Origin: MWEH01 sp035409945
GTDB lineage: Bacteria > Bacillota > Clostridia > Christensenellales > DTU072
DNA: 18,303 nt
Assembly (NCBI GenBank): GCA_035409945.1
Contig: DAONQC010000018.1
Span: forward strand, 1-18,303
Direction: 5' to 3'
This document shows, in pieces, positions 1 through 6,628 of the stretch. Every line of letters starts with the position of its first letter. Position 1 is the first letter of the stretch. The position numbers were made by a program, and so were the translations under genes. The notes beneath the pieces are model-generated. The model was not told the origin of the DNA. It made no database searches and was given only the letters and a program-made list of their open reading frames with translations.

Positions 1-573
1 TTAACTGAAACTAGAAGAGCATTAGTAGTTGACACAAAAACTTATGAGTTAAAAAATAAATTATTTGAAGTTAAGCAATTTCATAACATAAACTTAACTG
101 GTGATAGAAACTTTAAATTTGGAGATGATGAACTAGAGAGATTGTTTGATTATTCTAAGGGGAAGTATACATTTATGATTCTTTCATTATTGTACCCAGA
201 AATTAAAATTAATGAAGTTGAATTTCATCAAGATCATATGCATCCAGTTTTCAGTTTCAACGAAAAAAATCTTTTAAATATCGGTTTCTCAAAAGAAGAT
301 ATGAATTACCTTATACATATGAAAGATCAGTTGGCTAATTTACAACTTTTAAAAGGTCGAGAAAATGAAAGCAAAAATAAGATGCCTTTAGAAGATTGGA
401 TAGAAAAAGGAAATGATAAAGATAAATTTCTACCTGAAGGTGTTTCCTTAAAACTAATTGATTTCAAAAACTTCTACGAACAAAGAAAAAAACTTATGAA
501 GGTACAACTTAGAATAGTTTTTGATATGGAAAATAGTTCTTTTAAGGAACCATCTCATGAAGTATTACAATAA
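1..573 (+). CDS. DUF262/DUF1524-type HNH protein, C-terminal part (5' end outside window)
   Basis: The frame is open from base 1 to a TAA at 571-573, giving 190 residues with no start of its own, so this is the tail of a larger gene. Around fragment residues 78-82 there is DHMHP. About 35-40 residues later comes QLANLQLLKGRENESKNK, followed by a W in PLEDWIEKG. A DH-x-(F/H)-P motif, then NLQLL, then N-x-x-K before a tryptophan is the arrangement of the C-terminal HNH (DUF1524-like) nuclease domain of DUF262 proteins, the family of the GmrSD type IV restriction enzymes. The closing helical stretch FYEQRKKLMKVQLR also fits. Such proteins usually use nucleotides and cut modified phage DNA, but many single-chain DUF262 proteins are uncharacterised. 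The N-terminal DUF262 domain cannot be checked here. Family assignment is from motif recall and is fairly secure; function is inferred. Confidence 0.78.
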   Translation, partial: LTETRRALVVDTKTYELKNKLFEVKQFHNINLTGDRNFKFGDDELERLFDYSKGKYTFMILSLLYPEIKINEVEFHQDHMHPVFSFNEKNLLNIGFSKEDMNYLIHMKDQLANLQLLKGRENESKNKMPLEDWIEKGNDKDKFLPEGVSLKLIDFKNFYEQRKKLMKVQLRIVFDMENSSFKEPSHEVLQ

Positions 574-647
574 ATTTGTTGAGATAAGACAAAATGAGGA
601 TTTGATTTACACAATTAATCATCTCGGACAAATAATTACTATATACA

Positions 648-676
648 TTGACGGTATGTATAATCCGTGATATAAT
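648..676 (+). promoter_or_regulatory. Strong promoter for the YGNKLG-repeat gene
   Basis: TTGACG (648-653) and TATAAT (671-676) are separated by exactly 17 bp, with TGA just before the -10 (extended -10 TGn). This is close to the housekeeping sigma-A consensus and gives a leader of about 35-40 nt before the start at 721. A second TATAAT at 659-664 is too close to the -35 box to pair with it. Confidence 0.75.
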
Positions 677-720
677 AAGTTTAATTCAATATTCAAAATT
701 TTATAAGGAGGGTTTATTTA

Positions 721-906
721 GTGGCTGAAGTTTTAAAGGATCGATATGGAAACAAACTCGGAGAGATTAGAGATGTTGGAAATGAAAAGGTAATTTATGA
801 TAAGTACGGTAATAAGCTAGGCACTTATCGCAATGGAAACACTTATGACAAATATGGAAACAAAATAGGTAGTGGGAATATGCTAACAACCTTGTTGCCA
901 AGATAA
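721..906 (+). CDS. Small YGNKLG-repeat protein
   Basis: This 61-residue protein starts with GTG, chosen because AAGGAGGG lies 8-9 bases upstream; it also follows a near-consensus promoter. It contains three copies of D-(K/R)-Y-G-N-K-(L/I)-G, beginning at residues 7, 27 and 43. The first two are followed by a short basic or polar strand (GEIR, GTYR), and the spacing is 20 and then 16 residues. Short glycine-turn beta repeats of this kind resemble the domain annotated as '4-fold beta flower', which is found in small bacterial proteins and as an appended domain; that recall is not verified. There is no signal peptide, membrane helix or catalytic motif. A terminator follows the stop by about 17 bases, so the gene appears to be its own transcription unit next to the HNH gene. 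Function unknown. Confidence 0.75.
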   Translation: MAEVLKDRYGNKLGEIRDVGNEKVIYDKYGNKLGTYRNGNTYDKYGNKIGSGNMLTTLLPR

Positions 907-922
907 TTTTAATTCTTTTATT

Positions 923-955
923 AAGCATCTACTAGGAGGTAGGTGCTTTTCTTTT
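923..955 (+). terminator. Rho-independent terminator after the YGNKLG gene
   Basis: AAGCATCTAC (923-932) pairs with GTAGGTGCTT (939-948) as a 10-bp stem with one wobble pair, followed by a T-rich tail to 955. The loop and 3' arm contain AGGAGGT, a perfect Shine-Dalgarno sequence. It is not positioned for the next start at 977, which has its own SD at 968-973. Confidence 0.72.
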
Positions 956-976
956 GCCAAGAAAACAGGAGGTAAC

Positions 977-1141
977 ATGGGAATATTAAAAGCTATTTTT
1001 CGATCAAAAGATAAACCAGAAAATATATTCCTGGATGGTGGCTATTATTTTTTAATGGGTAGTTCAACTGCTGGTAAATTATATAATATACAAGGTAGCA
1101 GTTATAATCTAGATTATACAAAAAGGTATTTATGTAAATAA
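977..1141 (+). CDS. Small hypothetical protein, 54 aa
   Basis: An ATG at 977 follows AGGAGG (968-973) at good spacing, and the frame runs to a TAA at 1139-1141. The product begins MGILKAIFRSKDKPENIF, with a tyrosine/glycine-rich middle (DGGYYFLMGSS) and a basic C-terminus ending CK. I do not recognise a family. The hydrophobic content is too short for a membrane span, and there is no lipobox. It sits between the YGNKLG gene and the broken zinc-ribbon gene, among other small accessory genes. The excellent ribosome site is the main argument that it is real. It could also be the remaining 5' part of a longer, decayed protein. Confidence 0.5.
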   Translation: MGILKAIFRSKDKPENIFLDGGYYFLMGSSTAGKLYNIQGSSYNLDYTKRYLCK

Positions 1142-1243
1142 TCATTAATGGTATACAATATACTGACCTAGTTTCGTATCAATATTATTCTATTTATTGA
1201 CCTACTTTTATATTAACAAATACAAATATATGAGGTGATGATT

Positions 1244-1464
1244 ATGGTATGTCCTTACTGTAGAAACGCTATGAATGAAGGGATATTACTACTTTTAGTG
1301 AAAAATTATGTTGGACTCCAAAGGGGGAGAAAAGAAGCCGTTCCAAACGCAATCCAAGCCAAAATGGATTCCTAATAGGAAAGTTTGATTTTTGGAAATC
1401 TAAAGGTATGACTACTGCTTATTTTTGTAAGCTATGTAAAAAAATAATAATTAATATTGAATAA
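1244..1464 (+). pseudogene. DUF6487-like zinc-ribbon protein, frameshifted
   Basis: An ATG at 1244 follows GAGGTGATG and starts MVCPYCRNAMNEG, an N-terminal CPYC zinc knuckle. That frame then yields unlike sequence and stops at 1373-1375. A second frame, open from 1279 to a TAA at 1462-1464, reads DITTFSEKLCWTPKGEKRS, later LIGKFDFWKS and a second knuckle CKLC near the end. Adding one G to the GGG run at 1280-1282 joins the frames as EGDITTFSEKLCWTPKGE. The result has CPYC at the start, a W-(T/S)-P-x-G motif and a CxxC at the end, as I recall for small DUF6487 zinc-ribbon proteins. The gene is therefore broken by a single-base contraction, unless the base is a sequencing error or a phase-variable site. 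Function of the family is unknown. Confidence 0.7.
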
Positions 1465-1500
1465 TCCTTAAAGTGGTATATCTTGAACTTTTATAATTTA

Positions 1501-1529
1501 TTCTGTCAAGAAAAAAAGTGTGATATAAT
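1501..1529 (+). promoter_or_regulatory. Extended -10 promoter candidate, no ORF downstream
   Basis: TGATATAAT (1521-1529) is a perfect extended -10 element. The -35 region at 1501-1506 (TTCTGT) is weak. No credible coding sequence follows, but a strong terminator lies about 250 bases downstream, so it may drive a non-coding transcript. Confidence 0.4.
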
Positions 1530-1648
1530 TTTATAATTGATTTTATAACATACTTAATCAGTTTGAATGGAATTTAAGGTTCCATCAGAATAATTAAAAC
1601 AATGAACTAAAGGAATTATACGAGATAGCTTAACAACAACATTATTTA

Positions 1649-1724
1649 GGGGTGCGCTGTTCTAGTCAGGGGTGCACGATTTGTCATCAAGGGTGCGTGA
1701 TTTCTGCTAGAGGTGCGTTGTTGT
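1649..1724 (+). repeat. Four phased short direct repeats (GGGGTGCGYGATT-like)
   Basis: The core GGTGC occurs at 1651, 1671, 1692 and 1712, spaced 20, 21 and 20 bp. The copies read GGGGTGCGCTGTT, GGGGTGCACGATT, AGGGTGCGTGATT and GAGGTGCGTTGTT. Spacing of about two helical turns puts all four on one DNA face, as for iterons or multiple protein-binding sites. The units are too short and the intervals too irregular for a CRISPR array, and no cas or rep gene is visible nearby. Confidence 0.6.
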
Positions 1725-1760
1725 ATCAAAATAGGTAATCAAAGCCAAATTAAAAAAACC

Positions 1761-1791
1761 GCTTTGATACATTAGTATTGAAGCTTTTTTT
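1761..1791 (+). terminator. Strong, possibly bidirectional rho-independent terminator
   Basis: GCTTTGATAC (1761-1770) pairs with GTATTGAAGC (1775-1784) over 10 bp with two wobbles and an ATTA loop, followed by seven Ts. A run of seven As lies just before the stem, so it could also stop transcription on the opposite strand. No coding gene ends just upstream on the + strand. Confidence 0.7.
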
Positions 1792-1894
1792 ATTAGATTG
1801 AATCAATCATGCTTTTAGCTCAAGTATATATTTTGTATGCTGAGGCAAACTTATATGTAACATTTGTTACAAGATATTTAGGTATTTCATTATT

Positions 1895-2158
1895 CAAATT
1901 ATTGTGTCAATGTCGATTGGTCTTAAATGTCATATTTCTTTTTGAAATACTGAAATGGCATTGTGATAAACTATAGTTGGTTTTCCGATTTTTATATTTT
2001 CTAGAACCAATTTTGTGAGGGCGGCTTAAGGCCATTTTGACAAATTTTTGACAAAAAAAGAATCAAAGTGGGTGGGCATGTCCGTTTTTTGTCACATCAC
2101 AAATTTCTGCTATTGTGTTATCCCAATTATTGTGTTAATGTAAATTGGCTCAAGTATA
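1895..2158 (+). repeat. Diverged direct repeats in the non-coding stretch
   Basis: The 26-bp segment at 1895-1920 recurs at 2123-2148 with 22 of 26 positions identical; the shared core is AATTATTGTGTYAATGT. A separate exact 11-mer, GCTCAAGTATA, occurs at 1818-1828 and again at 2148-2158, directly after the second copy. This suggests a decayed duplication or the flanks of a lost element. Between them, GACAAAAAA (2050-2058) and TTTTTTGTC (2085-2093) form an inverted repeat. Confidence 0.45.
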
Positions 2159-2160
2159 AC

Positions 2161-2360
2161 CGTACACATAAAGTGGAGGTCTCGACGGAAATAAATTCAA
2201 ATGATCAAGGTTGAAACATAGTATAGTTCTATTAAACAAGAGCAAGTAAGCAAGCGCAAGGTGATAGAGCCGTTGTGACGAAAACCCAGTTAAAACATAG
2301 TAAGGCACTAATGCCAGAAATAACGAGAATAAGTAAAAAACATAGCAAGGCTATATGAAA
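2161..2360 (+). other. Hairpin-rich non-coding stretch, possible group II intron 5' remnant
   Basis: There is no ORF here. AAACATAG-type boxes occur at 2214, 2293 and 2338, each heading a small hairpin (for example GGCA/TGCC at 2304-2315 and ATAGC/GCTAT at 2342-2354). Between them, GCGCAAGGTGATAGAGCC is followed by a CGT/ACG mini-stem and GAAAACCC. To my recollection the GCAAGGTGAT ... GAAACCC arrangement resembles domain I of bacterial group II introns. The expected 5' GTGYGAC boundary, domains V-VI and a reverse transcriptase are all absent, so at most it is a truncated piece. It may instead be a structured leader of sbcD, which begins 31 bases later. Confidence 0.3.
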
Positions 2361-2390
2361 TAAAAAATATAAATTGTTGGAGGATAGGTC

Positions 2391-3533
2391 ATGAAATTTA
2401 TTCATTTATCAGATCTACATTTAGGAAAACGAGTGTATGAATATTCGATGCTAGAAGATCAAGAGTACATTCTAAAAAAGATTATTAACATAGTCGATGA
2501 GGAAAAGCCAGAGGGTGTAATCATAGCAGGGGATATTTACGACAAGTCAGTTCCATCTGCTGAGGCAGTGAGTTTATTTGACGATTTTTTGGTTGCACTT
2601 GCAAAGCGGAAGCTAGAAGTTTTTGTTATTAGCGGTAATCACGATTCGCCAGAAAGGATAGCATTTGGTTCCAGGATTATGGATGCAACGGGTATACATA
2701 TGTCGCCAGTGTATGATAAAACTATTGACCCAATCACAGTTAGAAGTAAGGATATCGAGGCGAATGTATATATGCTTCCGTTTATAAAGCCAGTTCATGT
2801 GAGGAAGGCTTTCCCTAATGAAAAAATTGAAAGCTATACAGACGCTATAGACTGTGTCATAAAAAATATGGATATAGATGATACCAAAATAAACATTCTT
2901 GTGGCACATCAATTTGTTACAGGTTCGTCTCGGTCTGATTCGGAAGACTATATAGTTGGCGGGCTGGACAACGTCGATTCATATGTGTTTAAACCATTTG
3001 ATTATGTAGCGCTTGGACACCTTCATAATCCACAAGATTGTGGTTCAGATAATATACGGTATTGTGGCTCACCGTTAAAATATTCCTTCTCGGAAGCTAA
3101 GAGTGAAAAGTCAGTTACGGTAATAGAATTTGAAGGAAAGGGAGCCTTTTCTAAGAAAATAATACCTTTAAAACCAAAACGCGACTTGGTCGAAATTAAA
3201 GGTGAATATAAGGATTTAACAGCAAAATCCTTTTATGAAAACACCTCGTATAGAGATGATTATGTACACATTACATTGACGGATGAAAATTTTATTCCAG
3301 ATGTTGTTAGCAAGTTACGAGTCATATACCGAAACTTAATGAAGGTAGATTACGATAATGAAACAACTAGAAAAAATACTGTTATTAATACGGATTCTGA
3401 TGTGAAACGCAAAACTCCACATGAGTTGTTTTCCGATTTTTATGAGATGCAAAATGCTCAACCCATGAACAAAGAGCAATCTGATTTTATGAAAGAGTTA
3501 ATTAAAAAAATTGAGGAAAAAACCATACAATAA
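2391..3533 (+). CDS. sbcD: SbcD, exonuclease subunit of SbcCD (Mre11 homologue)
   Basis: This 380-residue protein is the nuclease half of SbcCD, which opens and trims hairpins, cruciforms and blocked double-strand ends in an ATP-dependent way. The calcineurin-like metallophosphoesterase motifs are in order: D8-x-H10 (SDLH), GD at 47-48, GNHD at 82-85, H173 and GHLH at 209-212. These would hold the two Mn ions. The rest forms the capping domain and a C-terminal helical tail that would contact the SbcC coiled-coil base. Length is normal for Firmicutes SbcD. The ATG is set by GGAGG at 2379-2383, seven bases upstream. sbcC begins 87 bp downstream on the same strand with no terminator between, so the two are very likely cotranscribed. 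No key residue is missing. Confidence 0.96.
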   Translation: MKFIHLSDLHLGKRVYEYSMLEDQEYILKKIINIVDEEKPEGVIIAGDIYDKSVPSAEAVSLFDDFLVALAKRKLEVFVISGNHDSPERIAFGSRIMDATGIHMSPVYDKTIDPITVRSKDIEANVYMLPFIKPVHVRKAFPNEKIESYTDAIDCVIKNMDIDDTKINILVAHQFVTGSSRSDSEDYIVGGLDNVDSYVFKPFDYVALGHLHNPQDCGSDNIRYCGSPLKYSFSEAKSEKSVTVIEFEGKGAFSKKIIPLKPKRDLVEIKGEYKDLTAKSFYENTSYRDDYVHITLTDENFIPDVVSKLRVIYRNLMKVDYDNETTRKNTVINTDSDVKRKTPHELFSDFYEMQNAQPMNKEQSDFMKELIKKIEEKTIQ

Positions 3534-3561
3534 TCAAGCAAAAAATGAAATATACAAAATA

Positions 3562-3600
3562 GTGTTGTTAACCATTATATTTGGTTAAATTCAAACAACA
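3562..3600 (+). promoter_or_regulatory. Hairpin in the sbcD-sbcC spacer
   Basis: TTAACCA (3568-3574) and TGGTTAA (3582-3588) form a 7-bp stem with a 7-base loop. Outer GTGTTG and CAACAT extend it across an asymmetric bulge. It ends about 10 bases before the sbcC Shine-Dalgarno and has no T-tract, so it looks like an mRNA stability or translation element rather than a terminator. Effect on sbcC is inferred. Confidence 0.45.
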
Positions 3601-3620
3601 TTATTATACAAGGAGATTAC

Positions 3621-6404
3621 ATGAGACCATTGAAATTAACAATGACTGCATTCGGTCCATTTGCCGATAAAACCGTTCTTGAGTTAGATAAATTAGGTGA
3701 AAGTGGCTTGTATTTGATTACAGGCGAAACGGGTGCTGGCAAAACTACTATTTTTGATGCAATTACTTACGCGCTATATGGTGTTGCAAGTGGAGTTAAC
3801 CGTGACCCTTCAATGTTTAGGTCGAAATATGCTTCGACTGCAACTCCAACTGAAGTTGAGCTTACATTTATGTGTGCAGATAAGATGTATACAGTTAAAC
3901 GAGGTCCTGCATATGAAAAACCAAAAGTTCGTGGAGCTGGAACAACAACTCAGCCAGCTTGGGCAGAATTACATCGTCCAGATGGCACCATTGTGTCTAA
4001 GACAACAGAAGTAACCAATGCCATTTGTGAGATTATAGGCATAAATGGCGATCAGTTTATGCGTATTGCTATGATTGCGCAGGGTGAGTTCTTAAAGTTG
4101 TTACTTGCATCCACCGAAGAGAGAAAAACAATTTTCAGGCAGATTTTTGAAACACAACTTTATGAAACATTACAAAATGAATTAAAAAATGCATTATCCG
4201 AAGTGAAAAGGGAGCGTGATATAGCTAATGCAGGTATAAAGCAACACAGAAATAGTATCGCGGTCGCGGATAGTAATGTTTATAGTAATGTTCTTAGTAT
4301 AGAAGTCGAAAAAGCTAAAAACGGTGAATTGCCGATAACCGAAACATTTGACCTGCTGGATAACCTAATAGGAGATGATAAGGAAACGATATCCATTTTA
4401 GAAGTGGAACAAAAGTGTTTAGGTGAAAAGCTAGATGGGATTAAAGCATATCTTATAAAGATAGATGCACAAGAAAAAATTGAAAAATCAATAGAAGATA
4501 AAAAAGTAGAAAAAGAAAAGCAAGAAAAACTTCACGGTGACTTAAAAGTAGAGTATGAAAACCAAAAGGCTAAAGAGCCAGAGAGAAAAAAGGCTATTGC
4601 CGATAAAGCCATAATCGATGCCACTTTAACCGATTATGATAAGTTGGATTCCCTTACGGCTGACATAAATAAAACAAATAATGAACTGTTATCCCAAAAA
4701 GAGGAACTAAATAAATTGTTGGAGCAATATAAGCATGACGATGAAGAACTTCAAAAGCTTCGTAAAGAGATGAAAGAGGAACTAGCAGATGCAGGCGAAG
4801 ATAAACAAAAACTCATAGCAAGGCAAAAACAAGTTAGTGATGATAAAGAAAAGGCGGAAAGCCTTATTAAGTCATTAGATGATTATCTATTAGAAACAAG
4901 CAAACTAGAGCAGTTAAAAAATGATTTTGAAGAAGCGGAAAAGAATAAACAAAAAGCTAGCTATGCGTTTGAAGAGAAAAACGATGCTTTTCTTAGGGCA
5001 CAAGCAGGCATAATGGCTGAAAAACTTGAAAAAGGTATGCCTTGTCCAGTATGTGGCTCCACAAACCATCCGAAAAAAGCTAAAGTAGCAGTTAGTGTGC
5101 CTACTAAGGAAGAGCTTGATGATGCTAAAATTGCTTCAGACAATGCACATGAAAAAATGACGAAAATTAGTAACGAACGTTCCTCTCAACTTACTTATGT
5201 TGCTTCTTTAGAAAAAGGAGTTAAAAAGCTAATGGAATCTTTAGGCATACATGAAGATTTGACAGAAGCTTTGAAGTTAGCGGAAGCTAAACGTGATGAG
5301 CTAGAAAAGAAATTATCTGAACTCAAAGATGATATAAAAAATAAAGACGAAAAGCTAGTACGGAAGGAATTGTTAGAAAAAGAAATCCCTGAAAAAGAAA
5401 AATGTATAAAGGAACTAAACAAGAATTTAGAAGACCTTAGCAAAGAGATTGCTACAAGTAAATCTGTCTTGCAGGAAAAAACAAAACAGCTAGAAGAACA
5501 GAAAAAGAAATTACCGTTTGATAGTAAACAAATAGCTGAGGATAAGCTTAAAGAACTTGCTGATTTAGTTGAAAGAATAGAAAAAGCTTTTGAAAAAGCC
5601 GAAAGCGAGTTTAATGAGTCTAAGAACAAGCTAAGGGAGATTGATGCCACAATAAAGGAACTAACAGGACAGCTGAATAAAAAAATAGATTCTGAAGCAA
5701 AGGGAACAGTAGAACTGCAAAAAGAGAGTATAGAGGAGCTCATTGATACAAACAATAAACGATATATGGAAGTAAATAATCGATTGACTATAAATAATTC
5801 AGTCCTACAAAATTTGAAAAACACATCTGGCGATCTTGATAAAATCGAAAGAAAACATGTGTGGATAAAGGCACTTGCAGATACAGCCAATGGAAATGTG
5901 TCAGGTAAGGAAAAGATTATGCTAGAAACATATATTCAAATGACATTTTTTGATAGAATTATCGCTAAAGCAAATTTACGATTTATGAAAATGTCTGATG
6001 GTCAGTATGAACTTACAAGAAGAAAAGTGCCTGAGCATTTGGGTAAGCAGAGTGGATTAGATCTTGATATCGTTGACCATTATAACGATACCGAAAGAAG
6101 CGTAAAAACTCTTTCGGGTGGCGAATCGTTTAAAGCATCGCTATCACTAGCACTTGGGCTGTCTGATGTAATTCAATCATCTGCAGGTGGTGTTAAAATT
6201 GATACAATGTTTGTAGATGAAGGATTTGGCTCTTTAGATGAGGAATCTTTAAATCAAGCCATGAAAGCACTAGTGGATTTAACGGAAGGGAACAAGCTTG
6301 TAGGCATTATTTCCCATGTCAGTGAGTTAAAGCAAAAAATTGATAAGCAAATCGTTGTAACTAAAGAAAGAAGTGGCGGTAGTAAAGCAAGAATAGTTGT
6401 GTAA
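3621..6404 (+). CDS. sbcC: SbcC, ATPase subunit of SbcCD (Rad50 homologue)
   Basis: This 927-residue SMC-like ATPase gates and powers the SbcD nuclease. Its N-terminal lobe has Walker A GETGAGKTT at 35-43 and the Q-loop AQGEF with Q154. Two long K/E-rich coiled-coil arms (roughly 200-460 and 500-760) flank a zinc hook, CPVCG at 475-479, which joins two molecules. The C-terminal lobe has the ABC signature LSGGES at 831-836, Walker B with the sequence TMFVDEG (D866, E867) and the D-loop SLDEE. The ATG follows AAGGAG at 3610-3615. All catalytic elements are intact, and length is slightly below the roughly 1000-1050 typical of enterobacterial SbcC but normal for Firmicutes. It is cotranscribed with sbcD and followed by a strong terminator. 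Confidence 0.97.
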   Translation: MRPLKLTMTAFGPFADKTVLELDKLGESGLYLITGETGAGKTTIFDAITYALYGVASGVNRDPSMFRSKYASTATPTEVELTFMCADKMYTVKRGPAYEKPKVRGAGTTTQPAWAELHRPDGTIVSKTTEVTNAICEIIGINGDQFMRIAMIAQGEFLKLLLASTEERKTIFRQIFETQLYETLQNELKNALSEVKRERDIANAGIKQHRNSIAVADSNVYSNVLSIEVEKAKNGELPITETFDLLDNLIGDDKETISILEVEQKCLGEKLDGIKAYLIKIDAQEKIEKSIEDKKVEKEKQEKLHGDLKVEYENQKAKEPERKKAIADKAIIDATLTDYDKLDSLTADINKTNNELLSQKEELNKLLEQYKHDDEELQKLRKEMKEELADAGEDKQKLIARQKQVSDDKEKAESLIKSLDDYLLETSKLEQLKNDFEEAEKNKQKASYAFEEKNDAFLRAQAGIMAEKLEKGMPCPVCGSTNHPKKAKVAVSVPTKEELDDAKIASDNAHEKMTKISNERSSQLTYVASLEKGVKKLMESLGIHEDLTEALKLAEAKRDELEKKLSELKDDIKNKDEKLVRKELLEKEIPEKEKCIKELNKNLEDLSKEIATSKSVLQEKTKQLEEQKKKLPFDSKQIAEDKLKELADLVERIEKAFEKAESEFNESKNKLREIDATIKELTGQLNKKIDSEAKGTVELQKESIEELIDTNNKRYMEVNNRLTINNSVLQNLKNTSGDLDKIERKHVWIKALADTANGNVSGKEKIMLETYIQMTFFDRIIAKANLRFMKMSDGQYELTRRKVPEHLGKQSGLDLDIVDHYNDTERSVKTLSGGESFKASLSLALGLSDVIQSSAGGVKIDTMFVDEGFGSLDEESLNQAMKALVDLTEGNKLVGIISHVSELKQKIDKQIVVTKERSGGSKARIVV

Positions 6405-6453
6405 TATTAAGTTATAAACACAACTGAAAGCTATTAGCATAGCATGGCTTGCA

Positions 6454-6570
6454 AAAGCTATAATTAAGCACCAGTAATACCAAGAGATTCAACTGCTGAA
6501 GGTTAAGATTAAACAACACAATAACTAGGTCAGTTTGACCTCTGAAAGTTAGAATTAAGTACCAGTAATA
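6454..6570 (+). repeat. 26-bp direct repeat pair downstream of sbcC
   Basis: AAAGCTATAATTAAGCACC (start of 6454-6479) recurs as AAAGTTAGAATTAAGTACC (start of 6545-6570). There are three mismatches over 26 bp and a period of 91 bp. The second copy provides the 5' arm of the terminator. Between them lies a 15-bp palindrome, AGGTCA-gtt-TGACCT (6527-6541). This looks like a local tandem duplication of the 3' region in which only the last copy keeps a functional terminator. Confidence 0.5.
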
Positions 6571-6597
6571 ACTAACCGTTGTTGCTGGTATTTTTTT
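6560..6597 (+). terminator. Terminator of the sbcDC unit
   Basis: TACCAGTAATAAC (6560-6572) pairs with GTTGTTGCTGGTA (6578-6590) over 13 bp with two wobble pairs and a 5-base loop, followed by seven Ts. This is a very strong intrinsic terminator about 155 bases after the sbcC stop. Confidence 0.85.
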
Positions 6598-6628
6598 GTT
6601 TTCCTGTGGGTGTGCACGGAGGATTAAA

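Larger units (their letters stand above)
1536..1791 (+). ncRNA. Candidate structured non-coding RNA
   Basis: A transcript starting about 7 bases after the -10 at 1524-1529 and ending at the terminator at 1761-1791 would be about 255 nt with no good ORF. Near its 5' end it has a small hairpin (ATGGAA and TTCCAT, roughly 1568-1586). In the middle it carries four copies of a G-rich motif at 20-21-base spacing, and at the end the terminator. I know no RNA family that matches. The reading rests on promoter-plus-terminator geometry, not on homology. The alternative is that the repeats are DNA binding sites (iteron-like) and the terminator belongs to something else. Confidence 0.3.

Noticed and set aside
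1649..1724. CRISPR array
   Set aside because: Units share only about 13 bp with intervals of about 7-8 bp, and no cas genes are visible. Real arrays have repeats of 23 bp or more and spacers of about 30.
1536..1760. T-box riboswitch in the 1536-1760 leader
   Set aside because: GGTTCCA near 1578 hinted at it, but there is no TGGNACCGCG T-box, no specifier loop pattern and no aminoacyl-tRNA synthetase or amino-acid gene downstream.
5195..5890. 231-codon open frame on the minus strand, serine-rich
   Set aside because: It lies wholly within the sbcC coiled-coil, where AAG/GAA-rich codons read backward as Ser/Phe/Leu. It has no ribosome site and is a shadow.
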